Positions 1 to 7,482 of a stretch of DNA of 36,597 nucleotides are shown here, piece after piece. Source of the DNA: a virus; the IMG/VR virus record IMGVR_UViG_3300032291_003437, positions 1-36,597 of that record; one strand, given 5' to 3'. The notes below the pieces were generated by a model. The model did not search any database, was not told the origin of the DNA, and saw only the letters and a list, made by a program, of their open reading frames with translations. The translations under genes and the position numbers were made by a program. How positions within the stretch are numbered: the first letter of the stretch is position 1; each line of letters starts with the position of its first letter.

Positions 1-63
1 GCAGCACACACTAAACAGGTTTGAAATGGTTTAAACCGCTTCAAGTCGGTGTGAAATGGGTCT
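1..63. repeat. Left terminal inverted repeat / transposase-binding end
   Basis: Two direct copies of a TGAAATGG-type site lie at 22-32 (TGAAATGGTTT) and 52-63 (TGAAATGGGTCT), 30 bp apart. The same site occurs twice in inverted orientation at the other end of the element (36428-36460). An outer ACAC at 8-11 lies exactly 10 nt before the first site, and the right end mirrors this with GTGT 10 nt beyond its last site. Arrays of short sites at both ends are expected for MuA-type transposases. The exact terminal nucleotide and the target duplication are not visible, because the window starts within or right at the end. Confidence 0.7.
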
Positions 64-96
64 GTGAGGCAATCTTCCGAAAACACCACAGTCGGC

Positions 97-125
97 TTGC
101 TGGATGTTTGGCTGAACAGTAAACT
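97..125 (+). promoter_or_regulatory. Candidate sigma70-type promoter of the methylase gene
   Basis: TTGCTG (97-102) and TAAACT (120-125) are separated by 17 bp. Transcription would start only a few bases before the ATG at 134, giving a near-leaderless mRNA. The hexamers match consensus only partly (3/6 and 4/6), so this is a suggestion from spacing and position. Confidence 0.35.
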
Positions 126-133
126 AGAGCCGT

Positions 134-946
134 ATGAACACTTTCAAGCCTATCATCCGCTGGCCTGGCGGTAAAACCAGGCTTCTTGGCCGCCTGCTGC
201 CGCTGATCCGCCCTCATCGTCTTTTTGTGGAGGGCTTTGCTGGCGGGGCGGCGCTCACACTCGCCAAGCCGCCTTCCAAGGTGGAGGTGCTTAACGACAT
301 TAATGGTGAGTTGGTGAACCTCTATCGTCACGCTCAGTTCCATCTGGAGGCTCTCGTGACCGAGGTGGAGTTCACCTTGAACGCCCGCGACGAGCTGAAC
401 GCACTGATCGAGCAGCCTGGGCTGACCGGGCTCCAGCAGGCTGCCCGCTATCTGCTCAGGAATCGCCTGAGCTTTGGCGGATCTGGCAGCTCCTTCGCGG
501 TTTCCAAACAGGCTCAGCCCAGCCGGGCGGCGGTTTTGGAAAAATTGAAGGGTTTTTCCGCCAGGCTGGACAAAGTGGCCATCGAAAACCTGCCATTTGA
601 GAGGCTGTTCGCGAACTATGACTCTGCGGAGACCTTTTGGTTTTTGGACCCGCCTTACACTGTGGGCGAGGTGGACACTTACGCGGCCTGGGATCAGACT
701 CGCATGGCTGGCTTTGCCGCCGCTGTCGAGGCATTGAAGGGTGACTGGCTCGTGACCGTGAATGACACGGCTGAGAATCGGGCGCTTTTCGGGCGTCACG
801 AGATTGAGGGTGTCACGACGCAGTCTGGCGCGGTGAATCGCCGCCATCAGCCAGGCGCGACGTTTGGAGAGCTGATCATCCGCCGCCGGGCCGTAAAGGC
901 GGTAGCCTTCAGCACGGCCAGGCAGCCGCTCAGGATGGCCGCTTAG
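134..946 (+). CDS. dam: DNA adenine-N6 methyltransferase (Dam/D12 class)
   Basis: A 270-aa D12-class adenine methyltransferase that transfers a methyl group from S-adenosylmethionine to adenine in a short DNA target. The N-terminal PGGK motif (residues 11-14), the SAM-binding FVEGFAGGAA (31-40) and the catalytic DPPY (172-175) are all present and in the expected order, so the enzyme looks intact at the usual family length. It is the only plus-strand gene in the left arm and sits just inside the left terminal repeats, like an accessory modification gene. It probably protects phage DNA from host restriction, a role played in Mu by the unrelated Mom system. Its stop codon interlocks with that of the convergent portal gene (4-bp overlap). 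The target sequence cannot be read from the protein. Confidence 0.93.
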   Translation: MNTFKPIIRWPGGKTRLLGRLLPLIRPHRLFVEGFAGGAALTLAKPPSKVEVLNDINGELVNLYRHAQFHLEALVTEVEFTLNARDELNALIEQPGLTGLQQAARYLLRNRLSFGGSGSSFAVSKQAQPSRAAVLEKLKGFSARLDKVAIENLPFERLFANYDSAETFWFLDPPYTVGEVDTYAAWDQTRMAGFAAAVEALKGDWLVTVNDTAENRALFGRHEIEGVTTQSGAVNRRHQPGATFGELIIRRRAVKAVAFSTARQPLRMAA

Positions 947-2379
947 AGTCCACCCCATGCTCCGCCGATGGTGGCCGCCTCGACGAAGGACAAGGCCGTC
1001 TCCGGGGCCAGGTGGGGGAATGCCCTGGTAAGCCTGGCCAGCGCATCGTCTGGCGAGGATGCTCCCAGAACGATCCCCTCAACGGTTTGCTCCGCCGAGA
1101 GTGATAGCATCCGGCCTGGCTGAGCCGGTGCCGGATCTAGCTGGAGCTGCATCCCGACACGCTCGCTGAGTGTGGTCAGCGCCGATGGTGCCAGGCTGAT
1201 GCCTGCCAGCTTGAGTTTGGCGAGTACGTCGGCGGTGTCACTGACCTCCTCGGTCTGCTGGCCGAAAACGATCTTCGGCGGCTCGCCGGGGATGTTGTTG
1301 ATGCGGAGCAGCGGGCGGAAAAGATGGGTCCGCAAGGTCTCAGCCAGCATGGCGGCGTCAAACTGCCGGATGTCGGCGCGGACTTGGCCTTGCAAATCGC
1401 TTACACCTGAGCCCAGGCCGGTGGCCTTAGCGGTGGAGCTTAGCTCTTGCCCGAGGATGGCCCGGCTCATCTGGGCGGTGCAAAGCTCAAAGAAGCGCTG
1501 GTGAGCATCAGCGCTGCCCGTCTGCGCCTGCACCAGCTCCACCTGTGTGTTGGTGCTCACAGCCATGCCGCCGATGCGGGTGGCCATTTTGAAGGCACGC
1601 TCCAACACGGCCTGGCTGCGTGTGTCATCTTTGGGAAATTTGCCCACCGGGAATGGCGTGCCAAAGCGCTCTAAAAACCGGACCCACCAATCACGAGTCA
1701 TCGTCTTGAGGAAAAACCACCACACGAGACCGCGAATCGGGCCGCCCCAGGTCGGCGGGGTGGGGAGAAGGTTGCCGGTGTGGGCGATGTAGGCCGAGCC
1801 GGGGCGAAACCACTGCCCCGTGGGCAGGCGCGTCACAGGATCGACCCGCTCCAGCTCCAGATAGCCACTCGTCCAGCGAGCCAGCTCCACAGGGACGTGG
1901 CGGATGGTGCCCCAGTCATACATGAGGCCAGGCACCGTGGCGGGCTTGTAGGTCCGCTCGATGATGCCGATGGGCCAGATGTGGCCACGCAGCAGCGGGA
2001 GGCAGACCGCCATCTTGAAATTATCCAGCCTACCCACAGCGTCACGGATCACATCGGCGGCGAGTTTATCCTCCGGCTTTTTGGGGTCAGCCGGGAGAAT
2101 GGCGGGCTCATCTCCGAGGACGGCGAGGAGGCGGGTGGCGACGAGGCCCGCGAGGTCGGTGTCTGCCGCGAAGGCATCCCTCACCAGGGCGAAATAGTTC
2201 CGTGTGTCTCCCAGCTCAGCGCTGGCGATGGCGGAGTGAACGAAATCCGCGTCCAGCATCGGCAGCGTGGAGCTGGGCTGGTTCAGTGGATTATCGACGG
2301 TCTCCAGCGTCACGGGGAGCCAGTCTTGCGACTGGATGCGGAGCTTGCGGAGGAGTTGGGAGCGAGAGGGTCTAGGCAT
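943..2379 (-). CDS. Portal protein, Mu gp29-like (DUF935)
   Basis: A 478-aa portal protein that forms the ring at the capsid vertex through which DNA is pumped and to which the tail joins. DUF935 landmarks are visible: an aromatic-rich stretch ending FLERFGTPFPVGKF, and a later region RAILGQELSSTAKATGLGSG followed by a helix with QFDAAMLAETLRTHLFRPLL. I chose the ATG at 2377-2379 (MPRPSRSQLLRK). It overlaps the end of the terminase gene by 8 bp, which suggests translational coupling, and the reading frame upstream of it lies inside the terminase gene. It is the last gene of the leftward late block, and its TAA interlocks with the TAG of the methylase gene. In Mu the portal gene is followed by gene 30; here the gp30 homologue is 25 kb away on the other strand. 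Confidence 0.9.
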   Translation of the reverse strand: MPRPSRSQLLRKLRIQSQDWLPVTLETVDNPLNQPSSTLPMLDADFVHSAIASAELGDTRNYFALVRDAFAADTDLAGLVATRLLAVLGDEPAILPADPKKPEDKLAADVIRDAVGRLDNFKMAVCLPLLRGHIWPIGIIERTYKPATVPGLMYDWGTIRHVPVELARWTSGYLELERVDPVTRLPTGQWFRPGSAYIAHTGNLLPTPPTWGGPIRGLVWWFFLKTMTRDWWVRFLERFGTPFPVGKFPKDDTRSQAVLERAFKMATRIGGMAVSTNTQVELVQAQTGSADAHQRFFELCTAQMSRAILGQELSSTAKATGLGSGVSDLQGQVRADIRQFDAAMLAETLRTHLFRPLLRINNIPGEPPKIVFGQQTEEVSDTADVLAKLKLAGISLAPSALTTLSERVGMQLQLDPAPAQPGRMLSLSAEQTVEGIVLGASSPDDALARLTRAFPHLAPETALSFVEAATIGGAWGGL

Positions 2380-4015
2380 GAAGGCGGGTTTTGATGTCAT
2401 CCACCATGTTCCGCATCCAGGACGGCCATGGGCTGCGTTCCGAGGGTTGCGCAAAGTCGCCGCGTGGGAGGTCGAGAGTTTGCACACCGCCTTCCGATTC
2501 GAGGGCAAAGACACTCAGCTTCGTGCTGTCGAAGCTGTCGCCATGGTTGCCAGCGGCATCGAGATCACAGACAAAGAGGCCTTTCTCCTTTTTCTGGAGA
2601 AGAAAATCATCCTTCACCCATTTATCCGGCGGGAGAGCTAGGAGCCGATCAGTGGCCGTATTCACGAGCAGGCCTCCGAGCTTTTCCTTCATCCGCATCT
2701 TAGCCTTCGGATTGTCGGGATCTTCCAGCGTCTCCCCGCTCACCACGATGATGACGGTAAAGCCAGCCGCTTCGAGCGCCGTCTTCACCTGCGTGGCAAA
2801 GTAACGCTCATTCGAGCCGTCAATACCCACGGCCTTGAGCGAGCCTCCGGCGTGCTTCAAGGTCTCACATGACCGGACCACGAGGCCCTTCGAGAATTCA
2901 GGATTCGCGCTCTTCCAGCGCACAATGAGCCGGGCGCGGCGCTCCGAGCCTTTGCCTTGCGTCAAGGTGATCGAGCTGGGATTGCTCTTGGCGTTCGTCG
3001 TCGTGGCGATGTCGTAGCCAGCGCCCCAGGTGCCAGCACAGGCCACGTTCTGGACGTGACCCACCACACGGGCCAGCGTGGCCTCTTCCTGGCCTTCTTC
3101 GATGGTCCCGAGGTCAAAGGCGAGGCAATCCTCCGCACCCTTCTCCTGAGCGGCATCAATGGCCGTGCTCGGCATGGCGACAAGGCCGCCGGGGATGCGT
3201 TTGAGGCCATAGTTGCGGTCCCAGGCGTCTTTATCGAGTGAGCGGGAGCGATGCACGGCGGCTGGCACCGGCTGGCGAGTCTTGAGGTCGTAGAGCTTCA
3301 CCCCGGCGGCCTCGGCATCATAAACGTCCACACGGAGGCAGAGCACGCCAGCGGCAGACTCATACCAGTGGCCATCCGCACACGGCTCAAAGGTCATGCC
3401 TGGGATGGGCGGCAGGCCGATCTTGTAGCACAGATGGCTTTCATCTGGCGGGGGCGTGGAGGCCATCAGCACGCGGAAGGTGGGGTCACGGCTGGCGATG
3501 GGCTCCATGGCCTCAAAAACCTCCGCGAAGTCGGGAATGAAGCCGATCTCGTCAATGAGCACGTCGCCGGAGAAGCCGCGAGCCGTGGCAGGATTTGGCG
3601 CGATGATCTGCGTGCGGCTGACCACCGTCCGGGAATGGTGGAGGCGCATTTCGAGGCGGCTACGCTCAAAGAGATCCGCGATGCCATCGAGGTCGATGCT
3701 CTTGTATTCCTTGCCTGCCACACCATCGGCAATGCCGAGCTGCATCTTCGCGCTTTCGGCCTCCGCCTTCATGGAGTTCATGGCATCGGCGAGTACAGCC
3801 GCCTCCTTGTAAATCAGTTCCTTGCCCACGTTCAGCGAGGCGCTGGCGAAGGTCACGAGGCGGCCTGGATGCTTCATCATCTGGCGGAGGCTGATGCCCG
3901 CAAACGTCGTGGTCTTGCCGAATTGACGGCGGGCCTCGAAGTAGATCATGCCCACCTCACCGAAGCGCTTCATGAGCGCGAGCTGGGGCGGGAGCCAAAC
4001 GAGCTTCTTCATCAC
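2372..4015 (-). CDS. Terminase large subunit, Mu gp28-like
   Basis: A 547-aa packaging motor and nuclease. The N-terminal ATPase has a terminase-style Walker A region (EARRQFGKTTTF, residues 27-38) and a Walker B with catalytic acid (DVLIDE, 151-156). The C-terminal half (from about residue 330) looks like the RNase H-fold nuclease, with candidate metal-binding acids in GYDIATT, VGIDGSNERY and the late NHGDSFDSTKLS segment. Full family length, no visible damage. It overlaps the small-subunit gene upstream by 4 bp (ATGA) and the portal gene downstream by 8 bp, so all three are one translation unit. By analogy with Mu it probably packages headful DNA starting near an element end; that is inference. 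Confidence 0.9.
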   Translation of the reverse strand: MMKKLVWLPPQLALMKRFGEVGMIYFEARRQFGKTTTFAGISLRQMMKHPGRLVTFASASLNVGKELIYKEAAVLADAMNSMKAEAESAKMQLGIADGVAGKEYKSIDLDGIADLFERSRLEMRLHHSRTVVSRTQIIAPNPATARGFSGDVLIDEIGFIPDFAEVFEAMEPIASRDPTFRVLMASTPPPDESHLCYKIGLPPIPGMTFEPCADGHWYESAAGVLCLRVDVYDAEAAGVKLYDLKTRQPVPAAVHRSRSLDKDAWDRNYGLKRIPGGLVAMPSTAIDAAQEKGAEDCLAFDLGTIEEGQEEATLARVVGHVQNVACAGTWGAGYDIATTTNAKSNPSSITLTQGKGSERRARLIVRWKSANPEFSKGLVVRSCETLKHAGGSLKAVGIDGSNERYFATQVKTALEAAGFTVIIVVSGETLEDPDNPKAKMRMKEKLGGLLVNTATDRLLALPPDKWVKDDFLLQKKEKGLFVCDLDAAGNHGDSFDSTKLSVFALESEGGVQTLDLPRGDFAQPSERSPWPSWMRNMVDDIKTRLHA

Positions 4016-4671
4016 CAGGCATCGCCGAACAGGTGCTTGCCCAGCGCCTCCAGTTTGGTGTCTGCGGCCATGTCCGAGGTGGCGATCTCTTTTGCCTTCT
4101 CATCCTTGGAAAACTCAATGAACAGCTCGGTCGTCTCGCGTTGGAATCGTTTTTTGTCGAGAGTCAGCTTCTCTTGGTCGAGGCCATGCTTCGACTTGTC
4201 CAATTGCAGGCGTTCATCGTCCTGCTCGATCTTAGCGATGGAGGCCAACGCCTTTGCCAGTTTGTCCACGCCGACGCCCGTGATCGCAGGCTTGCCCTTC
4301 TCGTCGAATTCGACGCTTTGCCCCTCTTCGAGGGCCTCGTGAATTTTGCCCACAGCGACGGCGAGAAAACCTTTGGACATGCGCCCTCCGGCCGCTTGAG
4401 CCAGGCGCAAGCTCAGCTCACCGAGCTTCTCGATCTTGCGGACTTCACCTTGATCTTTCATCCAGTCCTCGAATCCACCACTGCGCCAAAGGGAAAGATT
4501 TGCATCACTGATCGGCTCACCGTTGAAGCTCTTGGCGAGCACCTGCTTGACGACCTCTTCACCATTGAGCCACTCCAGAAGAGTTTGCCCGCTCTCGTTG
4601 TCTCGCAGGCGCATGTTTAGCTCCTCGCGGATGGCGAGGGGGAGGCGTGCGATTTTTCCGGTGCGGGCCAT
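4012..4671 (-). CDS. Terminase small subunit-like protein, Mu gp27 type (DUF3486)
   Basis: A 219-aa protein with the typical DUF3486 start: a basic MARTGKIARLP followed by helices LREELNMRLRDNESG and an EEVVKQVLAKSFNGEPISDANLSLWRSGG segment that reads like a DNA-binding helix-turn-helix. The middle and end are charged and predicted helical. In Mu-like phages this gene lies directly upstream of the large terminase, as it does here (4-bp overlap), and is thought to recognise phage DNA for packaging. I see no ATPase motifs. Function is assigned from position plus the family-like N-terminus. Confidence 0.8.
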   Translation of the reverse strand: MARTGKIARLPLAIREELNMRLRDNESGQTLLEWLNGEEVVKQVLAKSFNGEPISDANLSLWRSGGFEDWMKDQGEVRKIEKLGELSLRLAQAAGGRMSKGFLAVAVGKIHEALEEGQSVEFDEKGKPAITGVGVDKLAKALASIAKIEQDDERLQLDKSKHGLDQEKLTLDKKRFQRETTELFIEFSKDEKAKEIATSDMAADTKLEALGKHLFGDAW

Positions 4672-4682
4672 GAAGGTGAAAA

Positions 4683-4925
4683 TTAGGCGGGGGTGATCGC
4701 GGGGAACTCTTCCAGCCCATCCCAGCCGAAAACGACGGGTGAGCAGACCTCATCGAGCTGCTCACAAAGGTCACTCGCCACAAAGAGGCTCGTTTGAGCC
4801 AAGTGCTTCGTGCTGCTGTCACGGCTGCTCATCATGACGCTCACGTCTGCCTTGGCACCTGCCACGAGCAGGCGCTTGAGGTGGACGGCTTCAGCGTGAG
4901 AAAGGCGCAATTCGACGGGAGACAT
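4683..4925 (-). CDS. Small phage protein of unknown function
   Basis: An 80-aa protein starting MSPVELRLSHAEAVHLKRLL. The frame opens 36 bp further upstream, but I prefer the ATG at 4923-4925 because it falls just after the endolysin stop (7-bp gap), whereas the earlier start would lie inside the endolysin gene. No membrane segment or known motif. Position between endolysin and small terminase suggests a late role, perhaps in packaging; nothing in the sequence proves it. Confidence 0.6.
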   Translation of the reverse strand: MSPVELRLSHAEAVHLKRLLVAGAKADVSVMMSSRDSSTKHLAQTSLFVASDLCEQLDEVCSPVVFGWDGLEEFPAITPA

Positions 4926-4932
4926 TGTGGAT

Positions 4933-5379
4933 TTACTTTTTGCCGAAGACTTGCTGCGCATGCTTCCAGTCGCGGAAGCTGGCGTCTTCGAGGTGAGGGG
5001 TTTCCCAGCTCAGATGGCGGAGGCCGAGTTTTTCGGCGATGGCCTGGGCGCGGGCGTAACTTTTCGTGTCATCCCAGTCGGCCTCATACATCCCAGCGGC
5101 TTTTGGGTGAGGCTTGAGCGGAACGAAGTCGATGGCCAGCCCATACTGGTGCATGCTCTGCCACGGCCCTGCATTGGTCACTTTGCGGCCCTTCACCGTG
5201 CGACCGATGGCGTAAAGCTCAGCTTGGCGTTCGGGCGTGCGCAGGCCCTCATAAATGTAGATGTTCAGACCTGCGTGCTCACACCTCTGTGACCAGGTGA
5301 TGACTTTTTTCCCAAAGTCAGGTTTGAGAGATGCGATTTTAGCCCGCTCGATTTTGACGACTGCGTCCAGGGAGATCAT
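4933..5379 (-). CDS. Endolysin: L-alanyl-D-glutamate-type peptidase (M15/VanY family)
   Basis: A 148-aa zinc peptidase predicted to cut peptidoglycan stem peptides at lysis. The M15 metal and catalytic signature is clear: SMHQYGLAIDF (His77 and Asp84) and the later WETPHLE (His129), with the substrate-side YEGLRTPERQAELYAIGR segment before it. Length matches single-domain phage enzymes such as the Ply500 catalytic domain; there is no separate cell-wall-binding domain and no signal peptide, so a holin must release it. The start overlaps the upstream gene by 4 bp (ATGA). The holin candidate lies three genes upstream at 6601-6843. Confidence 0.9.
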   Translation of the reverse strand: MISLDAVVKIERAKIASLKPDFGKKVITWSQRCEHAGLNIYIYEGLRTPERQAELYAIGRTVKGRKVTNAGPWQSMHQYGLAIDFVPLKPHPKAAGMYEADWDDTKSYARAQAIAEKLGLRHLSWETPHLEDASFRDWKHAQQVFGKK

Positions 5380-5648
5380 GCCTTCCTCCGTTCTTTGTTG
5401 AGGATGCCTTCGCCGGTGATCTGATAGACCTTCACGGCGCTGGTTTCAGACTCAAAGGCGTGCTCGACCAGGTGGAGGCGTTCCAGCGTGGTGAGAGCGT
5501 CCTCGACTTCGGCGCGGGTGTAATCCGTGCGCCGCAGAAAGACGTTGTGGAGCGTGTCAAAGCGGTGTGCGCCCTGCTTTCGGTGGTAGAGGGCATCGAG
5601 CACCTCGGCGCGGCAGTCTTCTTTGCGGATTTGATCGAGTTCGTTCAT
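5376..5648 (-). CDS. Small winged-helix-like protein
   Basis: A 90-aa protein (MNELDQIRKEDCRAEVLDAL...) with the pattern of a winged helix: helix, helix, a recognition-helix-like YTRAEVEDALTTLERLHLVEHAF, then a beta hairpin VKVYQITGEG. Such proteins bind DNA or serve as small adaptors. A GTG three codons upstream is an alternative start. It is translationally coupled to the endolysin (ATGA). No specific function can be named. Confidence 0.6.
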   Translation of the reverse strand: MNELDQIRKEDCRAEVLDALYHRKQGAHRFDTLHNVFLRRTDYTRAEVEDALTTLERLHLVEHAFESETSAVKVYQITGEGILNKERRKA

Positions 5649-5681
5649 GGCCCGCACTCATCCGGCGGCGGGTCTCGCGGC

Positions 5682-5990
5682 TCATGATGCAGGGCGGCGC
5701 TTGCGTGGTTGGCCGCCGCGTGTGAAGGCGAGGATCTCGGCAGCGGTGGCGGGCACAATGGTGAAGGCGGCTTCGATTTCCGCTCGTTTGGCGGCTTTGG
5801 CGGCCTGGCGGGCTTTATCGGCACTGGTGCTGTGGACTTCGGCCCCGTGGCGGTGCTGCATCGCGGGCCAGAGCGTGAGGACGGCGTTCAAGGGGCCTTC
5901 AAAAAGAGCTTTTTCGAGGCTGTAGCCCCATTCGGCCATCATGTGTTCAATGGCCACGAGGAGCCAGCCGGGACCGCGTGCGTGATTCAC
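5682..5990 (-). CDS. Conserved-looking small phage protein, unknown
   Basis: About 102 aa, beginning at a GTG (MNHARGPGWLLVAIEHMMAEWGYSLEKALFEGPLNAVL). The same frame is open upstream to the end of the preceding gene and encodes a plausible helix (DLEERLHALARA), so the true start may be a non-ATG codon further upstream. The C-terminus is Ala/Lys-rich and ends in a basic GGQPRKRRPAS tail, suggesting nucleic-acid contact. Unknown function. Confidence 0.5.
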   Translation of the reverse strand: MNHARGPGWLLVAIEHMMAEWGYSLEKALFEGPLNAVLTLWPAMQHRHGAEVHSTSADKARQAAKAAKRAEIEAAFTIVPATAAEILAFTRGGQPRKRRPAS

Positions 5991-6046
5991 CGCACGGGCG
6001 AGGGCATGGAGGCGCTCTTCGAGGTCGGCGGCGGTCGGCGGCTCGT

Positions 6047-6520
6047 TTAGGCCGCTGGCGGCTTTTTTCCGGCTTCATCTCCAGCGCCGTTGAGGCGGGT
6101 AAATTCGCCGCGAAGCCAGGCGTCAATGCGCAGGGTGTCCGCGATGTCAAAAGGCTCCATGAATTCCTGAACGGCCTCGGCAAAGGCGGCGGCATCCCCG
6201 CTCTGCACGAGCTGGCGTGCCCGTTTGGGCTGTCCCACGAGGAAGGCGCTCACGAGCTTGCCTCCGCAGGTGTTGAGCAGGGGCTCTTGCTCGGCCAGCT
6301 TGTCGATCTTGCCTAGCATCAGCAGGTAGGCCGGATGGATGGGCGGGAAAGTCACGCCCTTGATCGTGAAGCCTGTGGCAGCATCCAGTAGCGTGTCCGC
6401 TTCGACCTGGCTGATGCCGTGGCGAAGGGCATCTTGCTCCGCGTCCTGACCGGCAAAATGGACGGCAGCGTTCGCGTGGAGTTCGGAGATGGTGGGCTTT
6501 TGGGAGGCAGGCGAGTTCAT
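6047..6520 (-). CDS. Phage protein of unknown function
   Basis: A 157-aa soluble protein (MNSPASQKPTISELHANAAVHF...). The central VTFPPIHPAYLLMLGKIDKLAEQ and a helical C-terminal half with FMEPFDIADTLRIDAWLRGEF are reminiscent of small tail-assembly or packaging accessory proteins. I cannot assign a family. It is followed by a short gap to 5990. Its upstream region holds a GGGCTTTAGCCC palindrome pair (6543-6590). Confidence 0.55.
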   Translation of the reverse strand: MNSPASQKPTISELHANAAVHFAGQDAEQDALRHGISQVEADTLLDAATGFTIKGVTFPPIHPAYLLMLGKIDKLAEQEPLLNTCGGKLVSAFLVGQPKRARQLVQSGDAAAFAEAVQEFMEPFDIADTLRIDAWLRGEFTRLNGAGDEAGKKPPAA

Positions 6521-6542
6521 GGGTGGGTTTTGTTGGTCGTTT

Positions 6543-6600
6543 GGGCTTTAGCCCGTGATTGGAAGGCTCAGAGAAGCGGGCTAAAGCCCGAACTACGAAC
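6543..6600. repeat. REP-like palindrome pair (GGGCTTTAGCCC / GGGCTAAAGCCC)
   Basis: GGGCTTTAGCCC (6543-6554) and CGGGCTAAAGCCCGAACTAC (6577-6596) face each other across 20-odd bases and can pair. The second arm with its tail GAACTACGAA recurs at 11677-11700, 25562-25585 and, with CCGCCTAAAGGCGG as stem, at 15765-15788. This looks like a dispersed host-type REP family. Confidence 0.7.
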
Positions 6601-6843
6601 TCAGGGCTTCGGTGCCTCGCGTTCGCGGCGGTCGAGTTCGAGGGCGGTGATGCTCTCTTGGCTCTTGAGCTTCCCTCGCTGGTAAACGTAGATCGCTCCG
6701 AGGAGCATGGTGCCGCCGCTTGCCCAGGCGAGCGTGGTCATCGAGAGGGCCGCTTGAGCCGTGAGCAGGATGCCGCAGATGATCACGGTCCAAAACTCGG
6801 TGGTGGAGACGCCCGGCTTGAGAGGGGGAGTGGGGAGAGACAT
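6601..6843 (-). CDS. Putative holin
   Basis: An 80-aa protein with two hydrophobic segments (about residues 17-36 and 38-55) and a charged C-terminal tail (YQRGKLKSQESITALELDRREREAPKP). Small size, two membrane spans and placement in the lysis area between a lipoprotein and the endolysin fit a holin that makes the inner-membrane hole releasing the endolysin. It lacks any diagnostic family motif I can name. Its leader (6844-6880, read on the minus strand) is a run of TTCATC/TTCGTC words. Confidence 0.65.
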   Translation of the reverse strand: MSLPTPPLKPGVSTTEFWTVIICGILLTAQAALSMTTLAWASGGTMLLGAIYVYQRGKLKSQESITALELDRREREAPKP

Positions 6844-6939
6844 AAAAGGACAAATGACGAATGACGAATGATGAAGGGGAGGATCTCGCTCGCTGAAGGC
6901 GGCCCAGTCAGTGACTGAGCCGGGATTCAGCGGGCGGCC

Positions 6940-7368
6940 TCACCTCGAGATCGAGGCCGCCGTGGCACCTCTCAGGTGCTCTCCGGCTGCTTCCACAGCG
7001 AGGCTGGCGATGCGCAGGGCGAGGGCTTGAGCCTCGGGAGAATCAAAGGGCGTTTCGGTGATGAGGAGCTTGGCGGCATCCCCAGCGGCTTGCACGGTGG
7101 CAGCGGCGAGGGGTTTGTTTTCCGCATGCAAATTGACCGCCACGGCGCTGCTCACTTGAGAGGCCACTTGAAAGCCGAGCTGCTTCGCGGCGGCTTTGAC
7201 ATCCACCTTTTCACCGGCGGCTTTTTGCGCAGCTAGGTCGATGCTGGCGCGGGCCAAGGTCACACCGGTGTCGATGGCATCACGCTTCGTGAAGGCCGCA
7301 CAGGAGGTGAGGTGAAACCCGCCGATGGCGAGCATAAAAACAAGGATGACTTGGCCGATGAATTTCAT
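6940..7368 (-). CDS. Small lipoprotein, possibly a lysis (outer spanin-like) protein
   Basis: A 142-aa protein starting MKFIGQVILVFMLAIGGF with lipobox LTSC (Cys23), so predicted to be lipid-anchored. The mature part is Ala-rich and helical (VKAAAKQLGFQVASQVSSAVAVNL...). I chose the ATG at 7366-7368 rather than the upstream in-frame start because it places the signal peptide at the N-terminus. Its position next to the holin suggests a role at the outer membrane during lysis, but it is longer than typical o-spanins and is not Pro-rich; it could also be a superinfection-exclusion lipoprotein. The gene end overlaps a GGCGGCCTC/GAGGCCGCC hairpin (6933-6961). Confidence 0.7.
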   Translation of the reverse strand: MKFIGQVILVFMLAIGGFHLTSCAAFTKRDAIDTGVTLARASIDLAAQKAAGEKVDVKAAAKQLGFQVASQVSSAVAVNLHAENKPLAAATVQAAGDAAKLLITETPFDSPEAQALALRIASLAVEAAGEHLRGATAASISR

Positions 7369-7482
7369 GACGTGGGCTGGAGGTGGCTTGTTTTGTGAGG
7401 AGTGGCGGCGGGGAGGAAAACCAACCATGAAAAACTCCCCGCCGCCGTTTGGGTGAAGCGCTCGTCTTCACCTCACCCAAAG

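Noticed and set aside
1-21. Left flank as the upstream half of prfC (target duplication)
   Set aside because: No reading frame matches RF3, and 17-21 (AGGTT) does not match 36461-36465 (TTTTT). The sequence instead mirrors the right-end repeat, so it is probably still element DNA.
41-958. 305-aa minus-strand frame opposite the methylase
   Set aside because: Antisense to a gene with all catalytic motifs; its Arg/Leu-rich translation has no recognisable domain. A shadow of GC-rich codons.
3251-4342. 363-aa plus-strand frame over terminase genes
   Set aside because: Antisense to TerL and TerS; His/Arg-rich, no motif, no leader or late box.
6593-6853. 86-aa frame overlapping the holin in another phase
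   Set aside because: The alternative frame is His/Arg-rich; the 80-aa frame has two membrane spans and a good leader.
6933-6961. GGCGGCCTC/GAGGCCGCC hairpin as terminator
   Set aside because: A good stem, but it overlaps the end of the lipoprotein gene and has no T-run on either side; not called as a terminator.
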